Below are positions 50,413 through 62,939 of a stretch of DNA of 64,000 bases, piece after piece (position 1 is the stretch's first letter; the number at the start of each line of letters is the position of its first letter). Location of the stretch: positions 6,758,001 to 6,822,000 of the forward strand of contig OX388348.1 of NCBI GenBank assembly GCA_947579665.1, given 5' to 3'. The DNA comes from Sympetrum striolatum. Taxonomy: Eukaryota > Arthropoda > Insecta > Odonata > Libellulidae. The translations under genes and the position numbers were made by a program. Below the pieces are notes generated by a model. The model was not told the DNA's origin. It worked only from the letters and a program-made list of their open reading frames with translations, and did not search any database.

Positions 50413-53090
50413 AAGAAGAAAGATGCTTGGTATCTAAGTTTTGCTTTGAAATTGAAATTTTGCGAATAATTCGGCAAATAATCATGAAAAATTTTCCGAA
50501 CCTATCGATTTCCGCTGAGTTCCATGTATCTATATTCAGTGTATTTATTCTGAGGGATTTTTTTCAGATGCCTGAGAAAGTAGAGACGTCCACTTTCTCA
50601 AAAACTAAATATTCCGTCTAAAGCCGAATAGTCAATGTTATTGTTTCTCCTATGAATCAGTCCTAAATTAAAAATATCTTTTGAGTTAGGACGACGGTGA
50701 TAACGTTTGATTTATTCGTTATCTCAATATATTCTGTACTTTATTAAAAAAAATTCATTAAGTAATATTAGAAGTCTTTTTAATCGGCAGGAGAGCAAGG
50801 ACTATTTAGTTATTTTTACATGAGAAACTGTAATATGGTATACACCGGGCTTTCAGACTGCACTGTGGATACTCAGAATCTACTGTTTCTAATTGGAAAA
50901 GAGATGACGACATCCACGGGAAGCAATAACATTTTTACGATTCCTCTCGCGAAATGTAACGAGAAACCGTCAGCAATGAAAAAAAAAACTTTCCAGATAA
51001 TGAATATGTAAGAACATATGATTGAGAGTTTACCAAACAGCACCAATTTCAGAGAAACGCCATGATGATACACGCTCGGCCAACTAAGCGACAGTCCGTA
51101 TTATTTTCACCAGAGATTTTTCCGTCTTCCATTTTGCCTCGCAGAAGAAAAAGGTCGTAATTTTCTCATGTCGGAGTATTGGCGCATGTTTACGAGTCAA
51201 ATTGTGGAATGAAACAGCTTTTTTGCGAGGCCTCGTTGTTTTATTATATTTTCACGAGGGTCGGGACCGAGAGATTTGACTCCGAGAGAGTGCATTTTTA
51301 AAGAGGTGAGGATGTGTTTTAAGTCCTTCTCGCCGCTTCCGTGGGCTTAGACATTACCTCAGCTAACAGTGGTCTTCGACACACAGCACATGCGCAAGAA
51401 TAGCTTGAATTAATTATAACCTGAGATTTTAATTTACTTGAGCACAAGATAATGTAAAGATCACATGCGTAGCGACTCCAAAAGGCCTCTAATATCAGCA
51501 GGATGGTTTACTGTTCCCATATTTTTATAATAAAGATGTTTTTCATGTGGTACATGTTTGAGGGTTACGAACGACAGTGGCTCAAAAAGATAGATAGCTC
51601 TTTTGAAATCTCTCACGGACAAGATTTATTCAGCTAATGAACTGATACAAGTTGTTCCACGGTAGACCAAGTCATCCCGACATTGTGAAAGTTAAGACTC
51701 TGAAGGCACGTCAGGATGGCTTTCTGAACTCTCTCATCCGTAATAAATTAAGCAACTATTGTGTGGTCAAATTTTGTTCGCATTGAAGCAAATTCTTCAA
51801 TGGATAAAAAGGATTCTCAGATTTCCATCCGATTCGGTGACAATGAAGACACCAACATAGTCTAAGTCATCAGAAGCAGCCTTGAGAATGATTACGCATT
51901 ATCCACTAGGAAAGTCGAAGATCACTAAGAGATGAAGTCGATGAGTGCTGTAAAGAGGATGGTCAAGAACGTCCCACAAGAAGACGAAATCATTGGTGAA
52001 CGGGCATTTCCTATCCTCCCTGCAGACTGGACCTTTTCCCGATCTCTTTGGGCCATTCAGGAATCAGGTGGCAAATTTATTTGGAATTGATAAATCAATT
52101 CAAAATTCCCGCATGACTTCAAGTTCTTCACAGATATTCAGTTCCGCCATTGATGTCTACCGGTAAAACTTATGTTAGGAAAGGCAGGGTTATTAATTCG
52201 AGAATTAGTCTGTTATATTGACATCACATAGTAAATTACATTTGTGAGAGCTCTTGTTACCTTATTTACTTATAGTCCAGTCATTGGAGTGATGACACGA
52301 GAGTTTATGAGGTATTATTGAAGTTCAATGATTACATCTGCACTGGTTGCTCCTAATTTTATTTTATGGGAAGTTAACAGTGTATTCTTCCGCGGTCGCG
52401 TGCAGTTTTCGTATACATTTTAGAATTTCCGCGGGTTTTGGCTCAGTAGGGAAGCAGTGGCAGATTACTCTTATCTTCTTTTTCTATAATACAGTTAATC
52501 CCGTTTCCGAAGCTTTTTTTAGCTCGTGGTAAAAGAGATCCAACGTTCAAACTTCAGCCTGGCGACTTTATTGACTGATATGTTGATATCTGCCTAAAAT
52601 CCAGCATATTGTTTCTCACGATATTGATTATGATTCTGTCCATTTACTCCATCCATAATGATTATTTTAATGATAATGTTTAAATTATAATGGTTTCCAT
52701 TACCGTTACGAAATAAAAACTGTTATTGGTTTAGAGTATTTCATCTATCAGGATGCACATTATGAATTCAAATTCAAACTCTCATAAATATCAAAAATTG
52801 CATATTCTATCGATTCCTAATTAAATGGCGTTTTATGTTACGTCTCCTTCTTGCTTGAACCACATGTATTTCTTAATATTCGCTTTACGTGTATAAACAT
52901 CTACTTCATAGCTATAATCTCTCGTATATGGCTAAACTTTGAGAAAGTTCGTCTAAAAAGCCTAACTAAAATCTGGTAGTAATGTTTCTCCTTAATATTA
53001 ATCTATTTATTATAAATAGCATATATTAATATTGATAAACTTTTATACTAATTTTTAATTCTATATTCGTTTCATTTTTACTTTATCCTT
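50413..53090. other. Mixed AT-rich sequence with a GC-richer part and a possibly decayed coding stretch
   Basis: 51060-51330 is a GC-richer island with no usable ORF. 51590-52090 has a less AT-rich, codon-like composition, with GAAGA and GATG-rich runs, but stops in every frame. It may be a decayed coding relic, but no family was recognised. The 63-codon ORF at 50820-51011 follows an acceptor-like TCGGCAG (to 50790) but carries no clear motif. Confidence 0.35.
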
Positions 53091-53099
53091 ATACGTAGT

Positions 53100-53728
53100 A
53101 TAGAGAAAGTATTGTTTTCATGAAAAAATTGACTTCGAGATTTCAACAGAAATACATGTTTTGGGGTACCTAGAACACGTTTTGACCATTTTCGGAATGA
53201 TGTCTGTGTGTATATGTGTATGTGTGTATGTGTTTGTGGGCGCTCTAATGTAAAAAGTATAAGCCGTTTCAATACCAAACTTCTTATATAGTACTTTGGT
53301 TGGTGTCGTTAGAGTTGATTAGTTTTTGGAGTAAATCAGTTAACCGAAATTCGAGCTTTATTCTTCGAAGCAAATTTCCGTTTTTGCAAAATATCTCCAT
53401 TAATATGATATTTAGGTATATAATATTATTTATTAAAGTTTAATAAAATGTAATTTACTATAACTTTTGTACGAAACATATTTTTTATCACTGATTGTTT
53501 AGGAGTTATTCGTGAAATACAGATAAACCGGAAGTTGCTGAGTATGTACTTAGTGGGCGCTATAACATAAAAACTATTTGTTGTATCAACACCAAAAATC
53601 ATGAATAACACTTTGGTTGATGTCGTTAGAGTTTATTAGTTTTTGGAGTAAATCGGTCAACCGGAAGTTGAGCTTTATTTTTCGAAGCTCGTTTCCGTTT
53701 TTGCAAAATTCCTCCATTAATCTGATAT
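53100..53728. repeat. 317-bp direct duplication with a TG-rich leader
   Basis: The segment 53236-53411 (starting GTGGGCGCTCTAA) is repeated at 53553-53728 (starting GTGGGCGCTATAA) with a constant offset of 317 bases. The best-kept core is TTTGGTTG.TGTCGTTAGAGT through TTAGTTTTTGGAGTAAATC. A TGTGTATATGTG-type microsatellite (53203-53235) precedes the first copy. Coding potential is absent. Confidence 0.85.
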
Positions 53729-55195
53729 ATTCTTAATGAACTAATTCATTGCTTTTTAATTCATAAATCTATTCAAACTTATACTCAGGACTCCAACGAG
53801 TTGTGTATTCCTTCAAACAGTTGAGCTGTTCCGCAGGATCATTTGCTCATCATTTCAATACAATTTCGACATAAATTTGTGATAAAAAAGAAAGACTACC
53901 GGAGATGGAAATCAATCACAAAAATTGTTAAATTCTGGTACCAATAAAACTGGAATGAATCAACCTTTCCATAGAAGAAGCAGTTGTATTCTGTGGTCAA
54001 AAGAGATCCCAAATGCAACTAAGAAAATAGTTATGTCTTCTAGTATCTATGATCCATTTTATTATGAATTTATTTGTAATCTTTTGCATACGGTGATGAT
54101 TTGAAACTACTATTATGTTATCCGAATTAAATTGAATATAATTCAACTGTATCCATGCAGATCCACTAAACCGCACAATGATAACTAAGGGCATAAATTA
54201 AAACCTTCTAATACTTGCTATTTTTTAATTAGGCTAAAATCAATTAGTTAATAACTTCGTATTTCAGGGTTAATTACGAGGAAGTCATTAAAATGAAATC
54301 AATTTCTATAAAAGAAGACTCAGACATAATACAAAGACCCGAATTTCACAGGTAAGTTGAAGCTATCTGTTGGCCGCGAGATAGATGTTTAGCAGTAAAA
54401 TACTGCAGTTTGAGACAAGCCAAGCAGTTACTTATTACCGAAATAATCGTTTCCTTCCTCAATTTTTCGTATTTATTAAAACTCCCATCGTGACAGAGAA
54501 GAGTATAATTAGACGATAAATATATTTACTAAGTTTTTAAGGAAATGCAGCAACCAGTTTTCTCTTTTTTCGCTGATTTTAAAACGTTCCATTATAAAGA
54601 GTTAACACACGTTTTTTTCTGTTTAGTTTAAATAATTTGTATCCATTTCAATTGAAAAATGCGAAGTTGTTTGATCTGGACAGTTGAATCTTTTTGAATA
54701 TTTTTACTGAAAAAATAAGCGAGTATTGGAAGCATTTTCGTTGGATCCTGCATTCCATTCAGAGTAAAAAAAGGATTGAATTGGATAATTTAGAAAGCAT
54801 CCTCTGCAGTATTGTGGGGTATAAGAATATTATTATAAGTAAAAATAACATGATAGTTATGAAAATTAATTAATAATTACGATATAGCCGAATTTTTTGA
54901 GTTTTTATTTTAATATTCTGATTCTATGTTCTTTGCCTTATGAATACAAGTAAGATATAGGGCAACCTTCCAATGCTTCGTCAAAGGAAAAGGTCATCCT
55001 TTGAAAAAACCCTCTCATTTCACAGAATTTATCTCACAGTTAATAACTTAATTCTCATTATCATCTCTGTAACAAAGCCCCGTTTATAAAACACCTCCTA
55101 GTATCAACAGGAAGTGCACGCACATTATGCTTGGTATCACCGTTAGCGACAGGTTATGAGCTGTGGTGGCCTTAATCCCGTACCCGTAGCGACAG
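53729..55195. other. AT-rich sequence without recognisable genes
   Basis: No supported feature. Confidence 0.5.
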
Positions 55196-55600
55196 TTGGT
55201 AGTACTTAATATAGAAACATTCCACACGCGTGCTTATTCAAAACAAAGCCTTTCGGGGGCCTTTGATATCACAAATATGTTATCACCGCATTCTTTCGTT
55301 CCACCCTTGGGGTACTCTCCAGAGGCCCCCGCTGACCAAAAGAGCAAAATGCTGTACGCAGAGACGTGCGAAGAGCGGATAAGGGATTTAAAGGAGAGGA
55401 TGAGACCACCTCAGTGGGGTATTAAAGACGAAGCATCGACGCTGATAATTGCAAAATGGTGGCGAAAATGTTTTTTACCCAGCAGTTCGGTGTTTATTGC
55501 TACCCTAAGATATGCAAATGGAAGGATTGCCACTTATCGCTCTCCTCATCGGTGGTCTTCATCCTGTCACTTTGATCTATCCTGCAGCAGATTTATTTGA
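55196..55600. other. GC-richer island with a 134-codon unrecognised plus ORF
   Basis: The longest open frame of the window (55196-55600) starts at TTG and has no signal peptide, domain or motif I know. Its middle (about 55285-55480) is GC-richer than its surroundings and rich in charged codons, so a coding exon is conceivable. There are no flanking splice sites of clear quality and no homologue that I can name. Confidence in coding is low. Confidence 0.25.
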
Positions 55601-57415
55601 AGAAGTCAAACATTAGTTTTCTCCTAATACACTGCTTCGAACTTGGAGAGTAGGAAAATTAAAAATTGACGAACGAGTTGTAAAGGATGACGAAGGATTG
55701 AACTGTTCTATAATTTTCTTAGATTTATCTCTTTTATGAAACTTGCTGTTTCCATTACGTCTTAAAATTAAAATGAAAAATTTACTATATTCATTTATCC
55801 TTAAATTTTTCTTTAAAACTATCATATACTTAGTACACATCTGGTACTACCATACATAGTGATATATAAAGTTTCAATGAAACATTCAGGTGAAAGCAAA
55901 CTTTTGTTCCAGAGAATGAAGAGTGTTGATATCTTTCAATTAAAGACATTAACTTATGTGTGATCGATTAACATTTTGCGGAAGCAGTAATTTTGAATGA
56001 CGTTTTTGATGGAATTAATCAAATTGTTGAACTGAAATGTAGTTAAAGCTACGATGTGAGGTAGTCATTCAATTTTATGGTTTTATGGAAAGGATCATGC
56101 CCTAAAGAAATTTGTGGGGTGATATGAAAAGGGTACGTGTAAGGAGGTACATACAAAGGTATTGATAGTTGGAACAGTAAAGAATAACGAATCTCATCAT
56201 AGAGTAGCACATGGTTAAGGTTTCAATGGTTAACGATATCCATAACGGTAATATGGTTCCTAATAACCTCTAAAAATAAGAACAGAAAATTATATTTCAT
56301 TTCAGGTTTTTACAATTTTATTTTATAATTTAGCTATTGAATTTCCGACTATTTAATTACCTAATTTCAAGCAGATTATTGATATTTCACTATCGGTTTG
56401 AACAGAAGTGGGCGCAGATATGGATTTAATTAAGTTATACGGATAAATAGTAACCAAATTCTTGTGATTGTTTATGAACATATTTTTTAAATATTTATTT
56501 TTGAGTTAATCATTTGAAAATCATTCAAATTTTTAGGAATTTCCTATTAGCATTTATATATAACGCAATGGTAACATTATCTAAATTTTCAAAATGCTAT
56601 ATAGTATATCAACACCTGTATATCTTTTGTATATCAATGTACACTCGAATGCTACAATAGCGTGTTTAAACTCGGGTATGATTGAAAAGCAATCCTTTTC
56701 CGTATTAGATCTTTAAAAATAGTCATTCATGCGGTGAACCATTACGAGCATAAAGGCGTACCTCTTTGATAGAAATATCTGAGCGTTGGGACTGAAGGCC
56801 GGAGTAATTACCTGCGGAAGTCGAGGAAGTTTCTTTATTCGAGAAAACGGTCGAGTTCTGAGGAAAAGTCGGCGGAAAAGGAAGGGAAAAGACTATTAGA
56901 AAAGTTTGCAAAAAATAAAGAAAGGGAAGGTGCGAAGAAGTTGACCTAAAGAGGGGAAGGAAATGTAAACCACAAGAATAGAAAGGTGGAGAAGGTGGAA
57001 TAAAAGGAAGTCAATCTACAGGAATTGTGCATGCTCGAAAAAGTTCAAGAGATTAATGTCGGAAAGTTATAAAAAGCGGTTGTAGATCTTTTAAAGGAGG
57101 TTGGGGTTGTTCATTCTTGCTAGAACTGTAGTTTAGATGGCTTCATGGTTACTTCAATTGTGATATTACTTTTATTAAAGTCCACAGAAGGGATGGCTTC
57201 CCCCTAAAAAATACATTTACTTATATTAAAATACGAGTAAAAGTTGCTTGCATACTGTAAGCATGTTATTGCATGCATATTTGCCTGTCCCTATGAACTA
57301 TTTAAACTAATGGACCTTGCAAAGGTCTCTGACGGTTTCTAAAATTTCGAGCGGATGTATCAGGAAAGTTTTTAAAGGAAATTCTGTATTCCCTTTTAAA
57401 TGAATATACATTTTC
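55601..57415. other. AT-rich sequence, purine-rich in part
   Basis: 56860-57000 is a GGAAAAG/GAAGGG-rich purine tract on the top strand. Otherwise no feature is supported. Confidence 0.45.
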
Positions 57416-57419
57416 AAAT

Positions 57420-57525
57420 GGTGCACTGGCTTCGAACCAAGGTCTATTAGATCGAGTCCATTGCATTTGTGGGTCGAGGTCGGTCGGCTTTGAGGTCGAG
57501 ATCGGTCCATTGCATTTGTGAAACA
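57420..57525 (-). repeat. tRNA-like B box next to a short duplication
   Basis: The minus strand has a perfect B box, GGTTCGAAGCC (57438-57428), in a T-arm-like context. Beside it, TCCATTGCATTTGTG occurs at 57457-57471 and again at 57506-57520, an offset of 49 bases. It is probably a decayed tRNA-derived SINE. Confidence 0.45.
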
Positions 57526-57789
57526 TGTTCACTGCACTATACATGCCGGGTTCTGGGTTTCTATCTTTTCTGGAATTACTTGAAATATTTGAAATCTTGA
57601 AAGAAATATTTGAAATCTCCAGCATTCATTTCATGAGCGAGAATTAAGATCATTTGATAGACATCAAAGATGTCTTTATGGTTTTCGTCGGATATGCACT
57701 GATTCTAGCGATCCCTAGAATTTCAACTCTCAAATTTGCCGGAGAGTGCCTCAAAGAAATTCTCGAAAATCCCTGCAAGTATCTTAACA

Positions 57790-57845
57790 GAGAAATTCGT
57801 GACTTTGGGGCCTTCTGGCATCGAACTCATGACATTGAGGTCCAA
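57790..57845 (-). repeat. Possible tRNA-derived SINE fragment
   Basis: The minus strand GTCATGAGTTCGATGCCA (57833-57816) resembles a decayed T-arm and B box, with a GTTCGAT loop. No A box was found. Confidence 0.3.
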
Positions 57846-58319
57846 ATTCGCACTTATTCTTTCGTTTTGGTATTAAAAATGATTCTATTTTCAATATATT
57901 ACAAGTAAATATCAAAACTAGATATTTCACATATACTCCAACAATATTCACAACTTAATATGAATTTATTAGCTTGAGGTTGAAAATACACTCATGTTCG
58001 TTGGTCTTCGTCAAGTGGCATTAATAAATTCTGATGCTAATTAATAATTCTAAGTCAAGGAAGGAATGGCATTTGCTTTGCCTTTAGAAAGATGAGGTAT
58101 CATACCAAACTCAAACGTCTTGTGGAATTATTTGCTGGGATCGTGATAAACGATTGAGCAATTAATAATGTTTGGTAGCAGAGCTTATTCTGTGAATGTC
58201 TGGAAAGCTTATGCTAACGATGGTAGGACTAGCTTCCACGTTATCTCTTTAAGTGTGTTAAATTTCTCAATAAAATTCTAGGAATGAGAAATCATGATAA
58301 ATCTGTAGAGATTTATATC

Positions 58320-58625
58320 GAGAAGAGAAGGAAAGATGAGCGTCAGGAAGCAGCACGATAAATCGGAAGATAGGAAAGGAAAGAAGGGAAAGCTAATTCG
58401 TCAATTGTATTCCTCCCTCGTAGGTCCCTTTCTCTTCCCACGCCTTCTCCCACGGGACTCGCATCCCACGGGAATACTACGCTACCTTGCCCTTATGCCC
58501 TCTCCTTCATTTCCCTCAGGTGTTGTATCAGTATTTTGGAGGCATGTATGTGAGTGTGTGCTCGGAAGGGGTTTGTGTGAGTAGGGGAAGGGGATCCTGA
58601 TTGATTTGCACTCCCTGGCTTCTTT
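58320..58625. other. GC-richer island
   Basis: Purine-rich at 58320-58395, then pyrimidine-rich at 58405-58520, on the top strand. The 82-codon plus ORF has no recognisable motif. Confidence 0.3.
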
Positions 58626-58859
58626 TATCATTCCGTTTGGGGAGAAAGAGAACGATTTTTCCAGAGAGGTGAAAGTTTATGAACTGGAGAAGCCGTATCA
58701 GGGAAGATTTATTGAATCCGTCTCGCTTTTCACTGCTTAGCGGACAGCTTCTCAGTTTTTTGTACTCGAATAAAAACTCTATCATCTGATAGGTAGTGTT
58801 TAGAACGTTGTTTCTTTCTCGGTATCTTTCCCTTGTCACCATTTATATTTCCATTTGAA

Positions 58860-60970
58860 GAGTAATGGGTGTGTACCTCTTGCTTCTTTTGAGAGGATCG
58901 GTTGCATCTATCTGGAATCAGACTGAGAAATTTAACATTATATTCTATCGAGAATCGAATTCATAAATTTATCATTGTATTCAGTAATGCTTGTGATTTA
59001 TTATTTTAATAATCCAATACAATACTTGACCAATACAAAACCATATTAAACGGCTTTTTGTACTCATTTTACATGTGCTCCTGGCGTTTTCTCTTAAAAA
59101 TTGTCTTTGTCATCTGGTTCTTATATCACAATTTTCTTCTCGAAATATTCTTTCTCTAAGACGAAGATGAATAATATTCTATAGAAAAAAATCAAGAATG
59201 TAAAAAAATAGCGTACTTTGCATTGCTACTTTATATAATCCAAGTAATATGATTAGTAATAATGTAATATTCCAAGTATAATATTAACTATTTTACGGAA
59301 TTTTTAACCTCGTCCATCTTGCAGCATGCTGCTACATTAGCTACATTCTCAGACTACGAAATCAATCTATAAATCTGTGTTTATGCATATGATTATTACA
59401 TTAGACATAGTCAATAAACTAAAATAATTCCTTCATTTTTGCTAATATTTACTTGTAAATTAGGATATATTGTTTATTTTTTTAACAATATGAATTAACT
59501 CTAATGAAAAATTCTGAGTAGGATTTAAAATCCATCAAATCTAAACGATAAAGATTCGTAAAATCGTTTTCAGATTTGTATTAGTGTAGACAGTTCTGCG
59601 AATAATAATACTGCCAATATTTTCGTCAACATTGATATAATAAATATAATATAATCTATGCAAACGCTAACGACCGATTATACATCAAAATTACATCAAC
59701 TTTCTTTGATTTCCTTAAGGAAATAATAGATAGCATTAAGTTGATCTCTTCTTTTTAATTCTTAGCATCGAAAAAACTAAAAGCAATTTTCCTTACCTTT
59801 AGCCGAAATGGCGAAGGCAAAACCCTCTTCCGTTTTCGAATCTCTCCAAGTCCCCATTAGTCATTTGTTTGCTTTAGTAATTGGTGAATCTTCGATCGTC
59901 CATTACTTTGAAGTAATATCCATTCAATCACTCCAGAAATACTGTTATTTCTGCAGTTCGAAGCAATTTAATTCAATTGAAAATTAACATCACTTCCCTC
60001 ACACGCTCATTTGAATCACATACAAAAAATGTGTGCTACAGATATTTATTAGAAATCGTTAGTCGGAAAAATGTAGCGTATTATATAAATTTAAGATGTC
60101 ATGACATTTAACGAAATTATTTATGAAATCATTCCGACAGGAATTCACAACCGTAATAGACTTCCACGTATTAAAATTTCATTGCTATTCCTTATTTTTA
60201 CTTATTCCATTATCTCAGAGCTAAATAAATTAAACCCTGGAATAATAATTATTATAAAAACCTAATATATTTGTTCTGATGGAAAGTTTCAAAAATTGAT
60301 TTTGAGTAATGTGGTAAGATTTCGTGTTGAGGACTCATTACTAAATTTTAAGTTCTTTGGATTTAATTGTTATTATTCATACCAAATAGTTCAAATCAAT
60401 CATTTCCCTGAAGTTCCATTGCATTTTGATTCCTATGAATTATTGATTCCATATGAAAAGTCTCTCTAAATAGAATATCTTCTCTTTCTCATTTGTTTGG
60501 CATAAAACTGATGCAAAATATTGAATTTAAAGTTTAGAGTCTAATTTTTTTATGCTTTCAAGTTAAATCTTTATATTCAATGTCATTGGTAAATTATAAT
60601 TTATAAAAATGTAGTAATTCGATTTAAAAGTTAACACTTAATATATGATATTTAGTAGATATTTGGTAGATTTAGTAGACTCATTTTTTATATAAAACCT
60701 TATTAGCAAAGCATGTGAGAATATTTCCCATCACTCTCTAGTCCCAGTTTCCATAAAAGAGAAACGAATAGCTTCCTCCAGAGTATGTACTGGATAACTG
60801 TCGATTTATGGAGATTAAAATTGTACATGAAAACTCCACTTAAACTTATCACTGTAGCAAAAGATTTTGCGGATTTTTTTCGGAACGCTATTTTATAAAT
60901 TTTTATTCGTATATTATCTTGGAAATTGTATTTGGGAATAAAAATCACTATGTATTATTAATCGTCTGCG
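58860..60970. other. Very AT-rich sequence without recognisable genes
   Basis: No ORF with a motif, no strong repeat and no RNA gene seen. Confidence 0.55.
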
Positions 60971-60974
60971 AAAA

Positions 60975-61425
60975 AATATGAAACATATATTCTACGATCC
61001 ATCAAAGCCTCCTCTTGAAGGTGAGCTCACAGCAAAAATAATGTATTCAGTTTCCGTTTCTAATTCCAATTTCCGTTGCAAAACGTTTAGCGAGCGTAGC
61101 TTCAAATTCCCACCGCAGTCATACAACTTTCTCCCTCTACGGACACCGAAGGAAATGCGTATATTTTCCCTCGCCAACGTCAGAGCGCATCTCAGGACGA
61201 TTCCCTTTCCAAGGAGTTCGTAAGAAAAAATGGAGTTGGCCGCATCACGTCTCTCGGCAAACATAAACATAAAACCAGCTCTTTCCCCTTCACCACATTT
61301 CTGTGTAAACCACGACTTTAATAGCTGTCTCCATCTGCTACTCGTTCCACTAACATCCGCCCTCTTTGCTCAACGTTGGATCTCAACATATTTAGAAGTG
61401 AAGAAATGCTCCATCCCTGTGTAGC
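60975..61425. other. GC-richer island with overlapping ORFs on both strands
   Basis: A plus ORF of 81 codons (60978-61223) and a minus ORF of 92 codons (61270-60992) lie on top of each other. A further plus ORF of 64 codons follows. None has a motif. Confidence 0.3.
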
Positions 61426-62204
61426 ATCAATGTCTCTGCGATTGGTTAATTGATTATGTTCCTTCCGACAGCTAACGGGAAACAACATGAAAACAAAATA
61501 TATGAAAATTTACTTTAAATAACTTTATTTAAAATTTATTTTTAATAACTATTTCACGAATAATATAGATATATCTGTTAGGAAATTGTAAGACAAAGTA
61601 AATATTCGTTGCGGAAATTGTTCGGGATTTCATGCCAATTGAAATATTTACTGGCTACTTCTTACCCATGGACTTTTGTCGTTAATAAAAACGGCAGTAT
61701 ATCGGTACGGACGTACGGAGAATGCTTTTGGAAATTATTAAACCTCTAATTTCAACTCTTTTAAAAAATTTCTCTTTGCATTACTTTAATACAGTTATAT
61801 TTAGCATTGCAAAAGTAAACCAAAGTCTCTTCCGCCATTCATCGCAATTTTGCGAACTCTTGGAATGACGGCAAGAGAAATGCACTCTTACGATGCGTAT
61901 TGCATACATTCAGGGCAATAAGTCGTATCTTCTGTGGGTAAATTAGGTTATAATGCAGTTTTATGAACAATAATTATCATAAATTTTGGAATCAGGGTGG
62001 TCAATTTAATGACGGTCCCGCATCTGGTGAATATAATCATTCATTACTTGCACTTCTAAACAAAACTGAGACAATCTTTAGTGCCTGTAAAGACGGCAAA
62101 CAAAATACACGCGTGATATGCGACTTGCATACTTCCACGGCCGCCTCCTTGCATTGCCCTGGCCACTGTGTGCTCGAATTTAGTCGCATATTTCTTTGAA
62201 AGTG

Positions 62205-62235
62205 ATGACTGCAAGGCCGAAACCGGTAGTTTTTT
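62205..62235. repeat. Repeat fragment with a CCGAAACCGG motif
   Basis: GCAAGGCCGAAACCGGTAG (62211-62229) is the reverse orientation of the ACCGGTTTCG motif seen at 43.86, 31.76 and 14.95 kb. It is preceded by TGATGACT. Confidence 0.4.
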
Positions 62236-62939
62236 TAATAATGGAAAATAAGAATATCGTCTCCAAGTTTAATTTATGCATTCACGGTGTTTAATAATTT
62301 TCTTAAGCTACTAAGTGACCTCTATTGGAAAAGAAAGTAATTTTTTAATAGAATAATTTATTAAGAATTATAAAGAGCAAATATGGTAAGTAATTATTGA
62401 TTAGAAATATTTGAATGATCATTTTCTTTTAATCCTGCTACCAAAAATACATATACAATTTCATTGCCATTTATAAAGTACATAATTATGCAAGCAATTA
62501 TTTCGTCGATGAAAATATTTCTTTTTTAAATAGGTTTACTATTTTCACTCTAAATCTTTAGCTGGAGACGAACGATAGTAAGTTCCCAAGTAAAAAGGAT
62601 GAAAATAGGAATATTAAATTAATAATTATGATTCGTAAACTCTATTATAATATAATCAATCAATCAAAAAATAATATCAGTAATAATATGTAAGTCTATA
62701 AAATCCTCTGTAAATTCCCTTTGTATTATGTTATACATTGGCTATTCATTTTTCTTTATCTTATTTTCTCTCTGACGAATCAAGAGATATTGATTTCATG
62801 TTCTGGTTCCTTTATACAATTGACAATTCAAATCTATATTCCCTAAATCCTTTGCCGTGCGTTCGTCATTATGCATGTACGTGTTTGCGTATGTCAAAGG
62901 TAAAGGCGTCAAAACCAGGACCCGAAGCTGCACATAAGG

